The notes beneath the pieces were generated by a model. The model was not told the origin of the DNA. It ran no database searches and saw nothing but the letters and a program-made list of their open reading frames with translations. From positions 1 to 64,000 of the forward strand of contig QHUL01000055.1 of NCBI GenBank assembly GCA_003222115.1: a DNA stretch of 64,000 nucleotides, read 5' to 3'. The position numbers and the translations under genes are program-made. Source of the stretch: Gemmatimonadota bacterium. GTDB taxonomy: Bacteria; Gemmatimonadota; Gemmatimonadetes; Gemmatimonadales; GWC2-71-9. Position 1 is the first letter of the stretch; every line of letters starts with the position of its first letter. Positions 35,705 through 43,905 of the stretch are shown piece after piece.

Positions 35705-36336
35705 TTGCGGTCGCGTTGCTGGCCGGCTCCCAGGCCCCCGACCCCTGGCCCGTGCTCGACCGCGCGAGCCAGACCTACCAGTCGATCAGCACGCTATCGG
35801 CCGATTTCGTCCAGATCGTGGAGAACCCGCTCGTCGGGGCACCCGACACGACCCGCGGCAAGCTCTACCAGATGCGCCCCAGCCGCTTCGCCATGCGGTT
35901 CGTCGTTCCCAAGGGCGACCGCATCGTGGCCGACGGGCGCTACCTGTGGCTGTACACGCCGAGCACCACACCGGGCCAGGTGATCCGCGCCAAGATCCCG
36001 GCCGTCGGCACCACGGGCCCGAACCTGATCGGCCAGTTCGTGGAGCACCCGCACGAGCGCTACCGCGCGAGCTACCGGCGCGCCGACTCGCTCCCGGACG
36101 GGATGGCGGACGTCATCGCGCTCGTCCCCAAGCGGGACGACCAGCCCTACAGCGCGGCGGTGATTTGGGTCGGGCGCGCCGACGGCCTGGTGCGGCGGCT
36201 CGAGATCACGGAGACATCCGGGCAGCTGCGCACCGTGATGCTGAGCCGCGTGAAGGTGAACGCCGGGGCGCCGGGGCGCGAGTTCACGTTTTCGCCCCCG
36301 TCCGGCGTACGGGTGGTCGACTCAGGTTCCCCTTGA
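35584..36336 (+). CDS. lolA: LolA-like outer-membrane lipoprotein carrier, N-terminus encoded by a repeat
   Basis: Residues from about 50 onward match the LolA fold: WPVLDRASQTYQSISTLSAD, FVQIVENPLVGAPDTTRGKL, YQMRPSRFAMRFVVPKGDRI, then VADGRYLWLYTPSTTPGQV. LolA carries lipoproteins across the periplasm to the outer membrane. The open frame has no usable start after the repeat element before the domain: GTG 35584, ATG 35605 and TTG 35614 are all inside it, and the hydrophobic signal core AFVAVALLAGSQA straddles its edge. The exact start is therefore uncertain; the total is up to 250 residues. Several lipoproteins in this window would be its cargo. Confidence 0.8.
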   Translation: MRNAECGMRSLSDVGRARKLASRSHPDSINSAFRIPHSAFVAVALLAGSQAPDPWPVLDRASQTYQSISTLSADFVQIVENPLVGAPDTTRGKLYQMRPSRFAMRFVVPKGDRIVADGRYLWLYTPSTTPGQVIRAKIPAVGTTGPNLIGQFVEHPHERYRASYRRADSLPDGMADVIALVPKRDDQPYSAAVIWVGRADGLVRRLEITETSGQLRTVMLSRVKVNAGAPGREFTFSPPSGVRVVDSGSP

Positions 36337-36402
36337 GCCTAACCAAATCCGTTGCTTACGAAGCTGCCACGTCGCACCCGGCTCCCGCTGGTTCCCCGCT
36401 CT

Positions 36403-36951
36403 TCAACGCCCGCTGAGTCTTAGCGCAAGATCGAATAGCATCGAGAGAGCAACAAGTGCGATGCCACCGATGGCCCAGGCGGCGTTCCGCTTCCGGTCTG
36501 TAACCGTTAGCGCGCGATCAGCAGGGAGGAACCGGACCTTGGTTCCGAGGTTGACGAGAAATTCTTCCGACCACGATAGAACGCCACCAAAGGTCCCCTC
36601 GCCATATCGGCCCTCGCCAAAGCCGGGCTCCTGGGCAAGGTTGGCAAAACTCTCGCGGAGGACGCCATACGAGGCCAGGAAGAATCCTACGAACTGGGAG
36701 GCCAGCCAAAGACCGAAGAGCAGTTGATGCCGCACGGGCTGGCCCTCCACTGGGCGAACGACAGGGCGAGGCCGAACTCGGCTAGGGCTGGCCCGATGCC
36801 GTGGAGTGCCCTGGGCAGCCATCATCTTCTTAACCGTCGCTCCGTTTGACCGCCACGCAATGTCCGCGAAGCGATGGCCTTGGGCGGTCAAACAGACAGG
36901 AGCGACTGTCAGCACGGTGCTTAGCAAAAGAGCGGCAGTGTTGGGTCTCAT
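36403..36951 (-). CDS. Exported membrane protein of unknown function
   Basis: The 182-residue product starts MRPNTAALLLSTVLTVAPVC with a likely cleavage after CLTAQ. Residues about 20-45 (GHRFADIAWRSNGATVKKMM) form a short amphipathic segment. Two hydrophobic helices follow, HQLLFGLWLASQFVGFFLAS (about 75-94) and AAWAIGGIALVALSMLFDLA (about 157-176), with a Gly-rich stretch (GFGEGRYGEGTFGG) between. No family is recognised. Its coding region is less GC-rich than the neighbours, and it converges with lolA. The gene is flanked upstream by a 347-bp low-coding region. Confidence 0.6.
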   Translation of the reverse strand: MRPNTAALLLSTVLTVAPVCLTAQGHRFADIAWRSNGATVKKMMAAQGTPRHRASPSRVRPRPVVRPVEGQPVRHQLLFGLWLASQFVGFFLASYGVLRESFANLAQEPGFGEGRYGEGTFGGVLSWSEEFLVNLGTKVRFLPADRALTVTDRKRNAAWAIGGIALVALSMLFDLALRLSGR

Positions 36952-37016
36952 CAGAGGACTCCGCTTTCGAGACTCTGCTGAACGACTATCGCGATTCGTC
37001 CGCGTTCATGAAGCTC

Positions 37017-37190
37017 TCAGCACCCGCGTGTTGTTGACCGGCTATAGCCAGCCCGCCGCGCCTCCTCTTCCGTACGGAAGTAGATGAGGTTTGCAGGCGA
37101 CAGGGGCCGAGGAACGTGAATAGTGCGGAGCGCACGGCACGCGTCCGGGGAGAGGGCCGCTGGAAGTATGTGCTGTGGAGGGTTGCCTGG
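37017..37190 (-). pseudogene. Fragment resembling an Ada/nuclease-type C-terminal metal-binding module
   Basis: In the 347-bp gap 36952-37298 one minus-strand frame is open for 57 codons but has no start codon. Its end reads SPANLIYFRTEEEARRAGYS, the characteristic 'xYFxTExEAxxAGY' tail seen at the C-terminus of small Ada-like or excalibur-like metal-binding modules in nucleases and cell-wall proteins. The paired Cys residues such modules need are mostly missing. It is best read as a remnant of a lost gene. The rest of the gap holds a stem-loop (37224-37252) and nothing else I can identify. Confidence 0.4.
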
Positions 37191-37223
37191 TTAGGGCGTT
37201 TTTGCGGCGCCGACGGGCGGATT

Positions 37224-37252
37224 TGCGACACAGAGAGCAGCGTTGTGTCGCA
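37224..37252. other. Perfect 9-bp stem-loop
   Basis: TGCGACACA (37224-37232) and TGTGTCGCA (37244-37252) are perfectly complementary across an 11-nt loop. No T-tract follows on either strand, so a classic terminator is unlikely. It may be an operator or an RNA hairpin near the 3' end of the minus-strand NADP-binding gene. Confidence 0.4.
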
Positions 37253-37298
37253 CCTTGATCCCAGAAACAGGACGACCCACGGCCGTCGTCAGAAGGAG

Positions 37299-38201
37299 TT
37301 ATGCATGTCTGATTACAGGTGGTAGATCAGTAGCGAGCGCCTGGGCGACGCGCGCCGCCGTCGCCTCGTCCATCCCGCCCTTCTCCGCCAGCTCCAGCGC
37401 CGCGCGCCCCAGGGCGCGGTACAGCAACGCGTCGTCCCTGGTGAGCGACTCGAGGTGCCGTCGGATCGTCGCCTCATCGCCGCGCGCCACGGGACCCGTG
37501 AGGGCGTCCTTCGGCTCCTGGCGGGTCAGGTTCTCGAACGTGCCCTCCACGAGCGGCCGCAGCGCCTGCCACGCGTCCGTATCCGACAAGCCGGCGTGGC
37601 GCAGCAGCCGCTGCGCGATCGCCTCCACGACCACGAAGTAGTTCGACGCGAACACGGCCCCCGCGTGGTAGATCGCCTTCTGCTTGCCGCTCAACCGGAA
37701 CGGTCGCATCCCGAGCTCCTGCGCGATGCCCTCCGCCGCCTGCACCGCGCGCGGCATGCCCTCGACGGCCGCCCACGTTCCCTCGAGGCGGGCGGGCGCC
37801 GTTGCGGGATCGGAGATCGTCTGAAGCGGGTGGAGCGAGCCGAGCGCGGCGCGGGAGGGGACGAGCGGGGCCAGGGCCTCCTGGCCGAGCACGCCCGAGA
37901 GGTGCAGCACCACCTGGTCCGCGCGCACCGCTTCCGCGCGGGCCAGTACCTCGGCGAGCGGGGAGATGGCGTCGTCGCGCACGGCGAGAATGAGGACGCC
38001 CGCCTGGGCGACCCAGGCGGGCGGCTCGTCCGCGGCGCCGACCGTCAGCTCGAGTGGCTTCGGGACCGCCTTCTTCCGCCGCCCGTGCAGGCGGACGGTG
38101 TAGCCCGCCTGCACGAGGGCCAGCGCGAGCCCCACTCCTGCGCGCCCAGGCCCGATGATGCCGACGACGGGGTCCGTGACGATGTCGGCGCGGCGCGTCA
38201 C
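37299..38201 (-). CDS. Rossmann-fold / DUF2520 protein
   Basis: GTG 38201 overlaps the stop of the S41 peptidase, giving 300 residues. The N-terminus has a dinucleotide-binding motif, PVVGIIGPGRAGVGLALALV (GxGxxG at about residues 14-19), followed by HGRRKK, which suggests NADP. The DUF2520 half has HLSGVLGQEALAPLVPS, GSLHPLQTISDP and KAIYHAGAVFASNYFVVVEA, family landmarks resembling ketopantoate or 6-phosphogluconate dehydrogenase helical domains. The reaction is not known. It ends the minus-strand run of S41 peptidase, tmk, ylbF, prmC, prfA. Confidence 0.88.
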   Translation of the reverse strand: MTRRADIVTDPVVGIIGPGRAGVGLALALVQAGYTVRLHGRRKKAVPKPLELTVGAADEPPAWVAQAGVLILAVRDDAISPLAEVLARAEAVRADQVVLHLSGVLGQEALAPLVPSRAALGSLHPLQTISDPATAPARLEGTWAAVEGMPRAVQAAEGIAQELGMRPFRLSGKQKAIYHAGAVFASNYFVVVEAIAQRLLRHAGLSDTDAWQALRPLVEGTFENLTRQEPKDALTGPVARGDEATIRRHLESLTRDDALLYRALGRAALELAEKGGMDEATAARVAQALATDLPPVIRHA

Positions 38202-39820
38202 TCGTTGCGCGGGGGGGCGCCCGGGAGCATGCCGGCGATCGCCAGGAGGTCCAGCGGCGTCCGGGCCCTGCGCGCCCATTTCAGCGCCTCCTGGACCTGG
38301 CGGTCGTCGGCCATGCGACGCCGGAACTCCGCGGGGCGGCCGAACACGTAGCGCGCCGCCTCGTACCCCAGCTCCTGGGCGATGAGCGCCCGCGCGCCGG
38401 TCACGACGCTGTCGGGCAAGCTCACGGCGCGACCGCGCAGGCGCCGCAGCACCTCATCGACCATCGCGTCCGTCACGGCGAAGTTCGGGTCGCTCAGGCG
38501 CCCCGTTGCCTTCAGCTCCAGGGCGTATCCCGACCGCACGTCCAGGTACGCTGGGATGTTCTTGCCGAGCGCCTTCACGAAGGCGCGCTCGGCTGTCGTG
38601 AACGTGTCGGGGACCACGAACAGGTCGGGCCGGATCCCCCCGCCGCCGTACACGATGCGGCCGCGATCGGTGTGGAAGATCAGGGAGGAGTCGACCCTCG
38701 TGCTGTCCTTGCCCTGCTCCGCGGCCGCGACCTGCGCCTCCTGCTCCGCCTCGTTGCGGCTCTTGCGCTGGATGGTGCGGCCGCTCGGCGTGTACCAGCG
38801 GGCCGTCGTGAGCTTCAGCGCCGTCTCCGGCGTGAGCTGCCACAGCGACTGCACCAGCCCCTTGCCGAACGTCGGCGTACCCACGACGAGGGCGCGGTCG
38901 TGATCTTGCAAAGCGCCCGTGATGATCTCGGCCGCGGAGGCCGTGCCCCCGTTCACGAGCACGACGATCGGCAGCTTGGGCCACGGCTGCGGCTTCGCAT
39001 CGCGGTAGGTGCGCGTGGTATTGGGCGCGCGCCCGCGGGTCGCGACCACCTCCTGCCCCGGATCGAGGAACAGGTCGGTCGCGGCGATCCCCTGGTCCAG
39101 GAGACCCCCGGGGTTGCCGCGCAGGTCGAGAATCAGCGACCTCATTCCCTTCTGGAGCAACCCGTTGATCCCCTCCGTCAGCTCCGCGGCCGACGTCTCG
39201 CTCACCGGGCTCAGGGCGATGTACCCCACGCGGTCGTCGAGCATCATCGCGATGTTGACCGAGCGCACGTGGATCGTGGCGCGGGTCACCTTGAAGACGA
39301 GCGGCTGGTCCACGCCGACCCGGTGCACCTTCAGCTCGGCCGTCGTCCCCGGCTGCCCCCTCAGCTCCTTCACCGCCTGATCGTTCTTCCAGCCCTCGGT
39401 CGGCCGGCCGTCGAGCGCGACGATCCGGTCGCCCGTCTGGATGCCGGCCCGCTCGGCCGGCGTCTCAGGCAGCGGCGCGACCACGGTGATCCAGCCGTCG
39501 CGCACGTCGATCTGGATGCCCAAGCCGCCGTAGTTCCCCGTGGTCTGCTCGGAGAGGAGCCGGAAATCGTCCGGCTTCAGGAACACCGAGTACGGGTCGT
39601 GGAGCTCGTCCAACAGACCGTCGATCGCCATCTGGTAGAGCCGTCGCTCGTCGAGCGAGTCGACGTAGTAGTCGGCCACGTGCGCCAGCACGTCCTCGAA
39701 CAGGCGTGCCTGCTGATAGACGGATCCCGTGGGTCCCGCCTCCCGTTGCAGCAGCCAGCCGCCGGTCGCGAGCGCGACCACGGCGATGCCGGCGACGACG
39801 GACAGCTTGCGAACGTTCAT
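38198..39820 (-). CDS. S41 carboxy-terminal processing protease
   Basis: The start at ATG 39820 overlaps the tmk stop; 540 residues. An N-terminal signal or anchor (VVAGIAVVALATGGWLL) precedes the helical region with SVFLKPDDFRLLSEQTTGNY and a PDZ domain (GLGIQIDVRDGWITVVAPLP to GTTAELKVHRVG). The catalytic Ser lies in VLVNGGTASAAEIITGALQ and the Lys in GTPTFGKGLVQSLWQL, the S41A Ser-Lys dyad. About 160 extra residues follow the catalytic core, with a helical C-terminus. CtpA-type proteases trim periplasmic proteins; the target is unknown. Confidence 0.92.
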   Translation of the reverse strand: MNVRKLSVVAGIAVVALATGGWLLQREAGPTGSVYQQARLFEDVLAHVADYYVDSLDERRLYQMAIDGLLDELHDPYSVFLKPDDFRLLSEQTTGNYGGLGIQIDVRDGWITVVAPLPETPAERAGIQTGDRIVALDGRPTEGWKNDQAVKELRGQPGTTAELKVHRVGVDQPLVFKVTRATIHVRSVNIAMMLDDRVGYIALSPVSETSAAELTEGINGLLQKGMRSLILDLRGNPGGLLDQGIAATDLFLDPGQEVVATRGRAPNTTRTYRDAKPQPWPKLPIVVLVNGGTASAAEIITGALQDHDRALVVGTPTFGKGLVQSLWQLTPETALKLTTARWYTPSGRTIQRKSRNEAEQEAQVAAAEQGKDSTRVDSSLIFHTDRGRIVYGGGGIRPDLFVVPDTFTTAERAFVKALGKNIPAYLDVRSGYALELKATGRLSDPNFAVTDAMVDEVLRRLRGRAVSLPDSVVTGARALIAQELGYEAARYVFGRPAEFRRRMADDRQVQEALKWARRARTPLDLLAIAGMLPGAPPRNE

Positions 39821-40461
39821 GACATGCCTCGCGTTGAGAGTGCGGCCGCCGCCGTGACCTCCCGCCACGCGGCTTCCTGCACCGCTTGCCGTGACCGCGA
39901 CGCGTCGACGTGCACGACGCCCGGCCCCTGCGCCCGTCGATACGCCTCGCGCACGCGGGCGTGAAACGCGTCGTCCTGGCGCTCGATCCGGTCCTGGACC
40001 TTGCGCGCCGTGCGCTGCCGCTCGCGGCCCAGCTCCACCGGCACGTCCAGCACCAGCGTGACGTCGGGGACGAGCCCGCCGGTCGCGAGCCGGATGGCCT
40101 GGGCCACCTCCGCCGCCGGCAACCCGGCGCCCGCCACCTGGTAGGCCATCGTCGAGAGGTCGAACCGATCGGCCACGACCACCTGCCCCTCGTCGAGGGC
40201 CGGCCGGATGACGTGGTGGACCAGGTCGGCCCGCGCCGCGAGGAACAGGAACAGCTCGGCCACCGGGGCCACCTCGTGGGGAAACTGGAGCGCCAGCTTG
40301 CGCGCCGCTTCCGCCACCGGTGTGCCGCCGGGCTGCCGCACCGCGACCACGCGGCGGCCGTCGGCCCGCAGCCGCGCGGCGAGCCAGCGCACCAGCGTCG
40401 ACTTCCCCGCCCCCTCGGGGCCCTCCACCACGATGAACAGCCCGGACGCCGAGCCGTTCAT
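39817..40461 (-). CDS. tmk: Thymidylate kinase
   Basis: This 214-residue enzyme phosphorylates dTMP to dTDP. Visible motifs are the P-loop EGPEGAGKSTLVRWLA (about residues 13-28), the DR(x)-type motif VVADRFDLSTMAYQ (about 92-105) and the lid region around GRERQRTARKVQDRIERQDD. It starts ATG 40461, overlapping the stop of the ylbF-like gene, and its stop overlaps the S41 protease start. Length and motif order are normal. Confidence 0.95.
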   Translation of the reverse strand: MNGSASGLFIVVEGPEGAGKSTLVRWLAARLRADGRRVVAVRQPGGTPVAEAARKLALQFPHEVAPVAELFLFLAARADLVHHVIRPALDEGQVVVADRFDLSTMAYQVAGAGLPAAEVAQAIRLATGGLVPDVTLVLDVPVELGRERQRTARKVQDRIERQDDAFHARVREAYRRAQGPGVVHVDASRSRQAVQEAAWREVTAAAALSTRGMS

Positions 40462-40811
40462 CCCAGGGTGATGATGGGGCTCGCCGCCCCCTGCTTCATC
40501 CCTTCAAAGATCTTCGCGTTGATCTTCGTCATCAGCTTCTCGAAGTTCGCCTGAGCCGCCACCACTGCCTGATACACCGGATTCGCCTGGAGGCTTTGGA
40601 GCGCGCGGTCGTACTGCTCGACCGCCTCGCGCGGCGGCTCGCGCCCCTCCTGGGCGGCCCGCTCGATCTCCTGCGCCAGCCGCTCGACCTCGGCGAGCTG
40701 CTGCCGGCAGGCGGCTTCCTCGCGGAGCCGCTCGCTGGCGCGCAGGAACGCCTTGTATTCGTCGGTCTGGCCCAACAGCCGACCGAGCTCGAGCGCCTTG
40801 GGATCGATCAC
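40458..40811 (-). CDS. YlbF/YmcA family protein
   Basis: GTG 40811 overlaps the prmC stop, giving 117 residues. The sequence is nearly all helical and matches the YlbF family pattern: IDPKALELGRLLGQTDEYKA, then FLRASERLREEAACRQQLAE, and the end YQAVVAAQANFEKLMTKINA. In Bacillus, YlbF and YmcA with YaaT control RNase Y activity and development. Here it sits in the prmC-tmk overlap chain, and its role is inferred only from the family. Confidence 0.82.
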   Translation of the reverse strand: MIDPKALELGRLLGQTDEYKAFLRASERLREEAACRQQLAEVERLAQEIERAAQEGREPPREAVEQYDRALQSLQANPVYQAVVAAQANFEKLMTKINAKIFEGMKQGAASPIITLG

Positions 40812-41725
40812 GCGGCCTCCGCGGCGCAGGCCAGCGCGTAGCGCGGCCGGCCGAACAGATCCTCGCGCACGACGACGCGGGTCCACCCGGACGCCCGCGC
40901 CAGCGCCCGCACCGCGTCGGCGCGGCGCTCGTCGATCTCGAGCGCCAGCAGTCCACCCGGCTCGAGCACCCGCTGCGCGCCCACGAGGAGAGCGCGCGTC
41001 GCGTCCAGACCATCGGGTCCGCTCACCAGGGCTGCGCGCGGCTCGAACAGCCGCACGGAGGCGTCGACGGCAGCGTACTCCTGATCGGTGAGGTACGGCG
41101 GATTCGCCACCACGGCGCCGCAGCGCTCGCCCGCGAGCGGCGCCAGCAGGTCGCCGACCCGCACCTCGACGGGCACGGGGGGCCGCACCAGCGCCACGTT
41201 CTCGCACGCGAGCGCCGCCGCCTCCGAGCATCGCTCGACCGCGATCACGCGATCGAAGGTTCCCTCGAGCGCGAGGCTCAGGGCGATGCACCCGCATCCG
41301 GTACCGATATCCGCGACGACGCCACCCTTCCCCCCGACCGCCAGGGAGTCCTTTAGGGTTCCCCCTTTCCTCTTCCCCGCTTCGCGGGCCCAGTCCAACA
41401 CCAGATCCACCAGCCCTTCCGTCTCCGGCCGGGGGATCAGCGCGCGCGGATCGAGCCGCAGCTCCAACCGCCGGAACGAGACGCGGCCGACCGCGTACGC
41501 GAACGGCACGCCGCTCGCGCGCCGCGCCACCGCGTCGCGGAAGCGGGCCACCTCGGGCGGCGCCGCGCGGTCCCGGCGCAACCATACCTCCCCCGGACTC
41601 GCACCGGTCACGGCCGCCCACAGGAGCGTGGCCTCGCGCCGCGCCTCCGCCGTCACCCGCGCGAGCCGCTCCACTGCCCGCTCCAGCTCGCCGGCGATGG
41701 TCTCCTGCTGCGCGGGCTCAAGCAC
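40808..41725 (-). CDS. prmC: Peptide chain release factor N5-glutamine methyltransferase with an in-frame repeat insertion
   Basis: The enzyme methylates the Gln of the GGQ loop of release factors, and prfA lies immediately upstream (8-bp overlap with GTG 41725). Of 305 residues, the N-terminal helical domain ends at DPRALIPRPETEGLVDLVLD, and the methyltransferase has motif I VVADIGTGCGCIALSLA and the catalytic NPPYLTDQEY. Between them, at about residues 114-132, lies an extra segment GKRKGGTLKDSLAVGGKGG, absent from typical PrmC, whose DNA contains a 28-bp repeat also found inside hyuA. The insertion sits in a surface loop joining two domains, so the enzyme is probably active. Confidence 0.93.
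   Translation of the reverse strand: MLEPAQQETIAGELERAVERLARVTAEARREATLLWAAVTGASPGEVWLRRDRAAPPEVARFRDAVARRASGVPFAYAVGRVSFRRLELRLDPRALIPRPETEGLVDLVLDWAREAGKRKGGTLKDSLAVGGKGGVVADIGTGCGCIALSLALEGTFDRVIAVERCSEAAALACENVALVRPPVPVEVRVGDLLAPLAGERCGAVVANPPYLTDQEYAAVDASVRLFEPRAALVSGPDGLDATRALLVGAQRVLEPGGLLALEIDERRADAVRALARASGWTRVVVREDLFGRPRYALACAAEAA
41336..41363 (-). repeat. 28-bp intragenic in-frame repeat, copy in prmC
   Basis: The + strand begins GACCGCCAGGGAGTCCTTT and is 25/28 identical to 51252-51279 within hyuA. On the coding strand both are read in the same frame as (L/R)KDSL(A/T)V. Here it is surrounded by Gly/Lys-coding purine-rich DNA. Confidence 0.85.
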
Positions 41726-42776
41726 TGAGGCGTTCCTTTTCTCCCGCGAGCTTCAGCGCGTTGATGAGCTCGTTCAGCTTGCCGTTCAGCACGGCCTCGA
41801 GGTCGTGGACGGTGTGGTGGATGCGATGATCGGTGACGCGGTTCTGCGGAAAGTTGTAGGTGCGGATCTTGGCCGAGCGGTCGCCGGTGCCGACCATGGC
41901 GCGGCGGTCCCGCGCCCGCACCGCCTCCTGCTCGGCGACCATGCGGTCGAGCAGCCGCGACCGCAGGATCTCGAGCGCCTTGATCTTGTTCTGGAGCTGG
42001 GACTTCTGGTCCTGGCACTGCACCACGATGCCGCTGGGGAGGTGGGTGACGCGCACGGCCGAGTCGGTCGTGTTCACGCTCTGGCCGCCCGGGCCGGACG
42101 AGCGGAAGACGTCGATGCGGAGGTCCTTGTCCTCGATCTTCACCTCCACCTCCTCCGCTTCCGGGAGCACGGCCACCGTCGCGGCGGAGGTATGGATGCG
42201 GCCCTGCGACTCGGTGGTCGGCACCCGCTGGACGCGATGCACGCCTGACTCGTAGCGCAGGGTGCCGTACGCCTTGGGACCGCGGGCCGCGAAGACGGCC
42301 TCCTTCAGCCCGCCGAGGTTGCCCTCAGAGAGCGACAGAACCTCCACCTTCCAGCGCTGCTGTTCCGCGAAGCGCGTGTACATGCGAAACAGCTCGGCGG
42401 CGAACAGTGCCGCTTCGTCGCCCCCGGTCCCGGCGCGGATCTCCACGATGGCGTCGCGGTCGTCGAGCGGATCGGTGGGGGCCAGGAGCTCGGTCAGCTC
42501 GCGCTCCAGCCGCTCGATATCGGGCCGCAGCCGCTCCACGTCCGCCCGCGCCAGCTGCGCCAGCTCGGGGTCTTTCTCCTGCAGCACCTCGCGGGCCTGC
42601 CCCAGTTCGGCGCGCAGCCGCTCCAGACGCTGATGCGTCTGGCGGATGCCATCGAGCCGCGCGTGCTCGCGGCCCAGCTGCTTCAGCTTGGCCGGGTTCC
42701 GCGCGGTCTCGGGGTCGGCCAGCTCATGGGCGACCTCCTCCGCCCGCGCGAGCGCCTGGCGGAGTCGGGCCTCCAC
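41718..42776 (-). CDS. prfA: Peptide chain release factor 1
   Basis: The 352-residue protein terminates translation at UAA and UAG. The tripeptide-anticodon segment reads RVPTTESQGRIHTSAATVAV, with the PxT motif of RF1 rather than the SPF of RF2, and the catalytic loop is SSGPGGQSVNTTDSAVRVTH. Domain 1 helices occupy the first 100 residues. The GTG start at 42776 lies 3 bp after rpmE. It is co-oriented with prmC, which modifies its GGQ glutamine. Confidence 0.97.
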   Translation of the reverse strand: MEARLRQALARAEEVAHELADPETARNPAKLKQLGREHARLDGIRQTHQRLERLRAELGQAREVLQEKDPELAQLARADVERLRPDIERLERELTELLAPTDPLDDRDAIVEIRAGTGGDEAALFAAELFRMYTRFAEQQRWKVEVLSLSEGNLGGLKEAVFAARGPKAYGTLRYESGVHRVQRVPTTESQGRIHTSAATVAVLPEAEEVEVKIEDKDLRIDVFRSSGPGGQSVNTTDSAVRVTHLPSGIVVQCQDQKSQLQNKIKALEILRSRLLDRMVAEQEAVRARDRRAMVGTGDRSAKIRTYNFPQNRVTDHRIHHTVHDLEAVLNGKLNELINALKLAGEKERLSA

Positions 42777-42779
42777 GGC

Positions 42780-42992
42780 TCAGCCCCCGACCGTTTCCTT
42801 CCCGTACTTCTGGCGGAACCGCTCCACGCGTCCGGCCGTGTCCACGAGCTTCTGCTTCCCCGTGAAGTAGGGGTGGCACTTGGCGCAGATCTCCACGTGG
42901 ATGACGGGGATCGTGGAGCGCGTCACGAAGCTGTTGCCGCAGGCGCACTGCACGGTGGCCCGCTGATAGGCAGGGTGAATCCCGGGTTTCAC
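42780..42992 (-). CDS. rpmE: Ribosomal protein bL31, zinc type
   Basis: The 70-residue protein starts [20 protein letters not shown] and has the four zinc-ligand Cys positions, with CAC near 16-18 and CAKC near 36-39, placing it in the zinc-binding C+ class. It continues [20 protein letters not shown]. It bridges the ribosomal subunits. It leads the rpmE-prfA-prmC-ylbF-tmk-S41 run and is preceded by a minus-strand promoter. Confidence 0.97.
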   Translation of the reverse strand: MKPGIHPAYQRATVQCACGNSFVTRSTIPVIHVEICAKCHPYFTGKQKLVDTAGRVERFRQKYGKETVGG

Positions 42993-43036
42993 TGGCGCTG
43001 TCCTCGAGTCGAATGTGCCGACGGTACGAAGCCGGA

Positions 43037-43066
43037 AATATAACTGGCGCCGTCACTTGGCTGCAA
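43037..43066 (-). promoter_or_regulatory. Putative rpmE promoter
   Basis: On the minus strand TTGCAG (43061-43066) lies 18 bp before TATATT (43037-43042), about 45 bp upstream of the rpmE GTG. It is back-to-back with the crp promoter in the 164-bp intergenic region. Confidence 0.45.
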
Positions 43067-43086
43067 GGCGCGCGGTGCGCACTGAT

Positions 43087-43115
43087 TTGACACCGGCCTC
43101 GGAACCGCGTAAGCT
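43087..43115 (+). promoter_or_regulatory. Putative crp promoter
   Basis: A perfect -35 TTGACA (43087-43092) is followed after exactly 17 bp by TAAGCT (43110-43115). The GTG start of the Crp-family gene is about 42 bp further, preceded by AGGAAG. Confidence 0.55.
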
Positions 43116-43156
43116 TGCCCCCCGAGAGTCTCTCATCCTCTTAGGAAGAGCCACCC

Positions 43157-43828
43157 GTGTCGACGACGGCGATTCTCCTGAAAGTTCCGCTCTTCAGCCA
43201 ACTTGAGCCCGCCGAACTGGAGCGGGTGACGGAGATCTCGCGCGAGCGCACCTATCCCAGGAACTCGGTCATCCTCTTCGAAGACGACCCGGGCGACGCG
43301 CTCTACGTGGTCGCCGAGGGCCAGGTGAAGGTGGTGCTCATCGGCGAGGATGGGCGCGAAGTGATCCTGTCGGTGCTGGGCGAGGGCGAGTTCTTCGGCG
43401 AGATGGCGCTGATCGACGACGAGCCCCGCTCGGCCCACGTGATCGCGATGGAGGACTCCACGCTGCTGGTGCTGCGGCGCGAGGATTTCCAGGGCATCCT
43501 GAAGCAGACCCCGTCCATCGCGCTGGCGCTGTTGCGCGAGCTGTCGCGGCGGCTGCGCCGCGTGGACGAGAAGGTCGGCAGCCTCGTGCTGCTCGACGTG
43601 AACGGCCGCGTCGCCCAGCTGCTGCTCGATCTCGCCGACGAGGCGGGGTCGAATCGCATCACGCGCCGCCTCACCCACCACACCATCGCCCAGATGATCG
43701 GCTCCAGTCGTGAGACCGTGAGCCGCACCATGCGGGAGCTCGTCGACAAGGGATACATCGAGGTGAGCCGGCGCGAGATCCTTATCCGCGACCGCGCCGC
43801 GCTGGAAGTCTCCGCGGGGCGCTCGTGA
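43157..43828 (+). CDS. Crp/Fnr family transcription regulator, cAMP-binding type
   Basis: This 223-residue regulator has a cyclic-nucleotide domain (about 10-125) with the phosphate-binding cassette FFGEMALIDDEPRSAHV, in which Glu and the Arg-Ser pair match the cAMP contacts of E. coli CRP. A dimerisation helix (about 120-145) leads to a winged helix (about 150-215). The recognition helix SSRETVSRTMRELVDKGYI keeps the Arg, Glu and Arg (RETxxR) that read TGTGA half-sites. There is no N-terminal Cys cluster, so it is not an FNR-type oxygen sensor. A matching operator lies upstream of rpsF. GTG start. Confidence 0.9.
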   Translation: MSTTAILLKVPLFSQLEPAELERVTEISRERTYPRNSVILFEDDPGDALYVVAEGQVKVVLIGEDGREVILSVLGEGEFFGEMALIDDEPRSAHVIAMEDSTLLVLRREDFQGILKQTPSIALALLRELSRRLRRVDEKVGSLVLLDVNGRVAQLLLDLADEAGSNRITRRLTHHTIAQMIGSSRETVSRTMRELVDKGYIEVSRREILIRDRAALEVSAGRS

Positions 43829-43905
43829 GGCGGGTCACCGTCGCCGGGTGAGGCTGCGGCTTATCCTACGTGCATGGCTTTCCGTAACTTAGCCCAGGAA
43901 CCCGG

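Noticed and set aside
37067-37080. Perfect 14-bp palindrome CTTCCGTACGGAAG as an operator
   Set aside because: It falls within the codons for YFRTEE of the gene fragment and has no promoter beside it, so it is probably coding by origin.
37301-37325. Tiny frame MSDYRW behind a strong AGAAGGAG site on the plus strand
   Set aside because: It is antisense to the conserved 3' end of the NADP-binding DUF2520 gene (DLPPVIRHA), so the ribosome-site likeness is coincidental.
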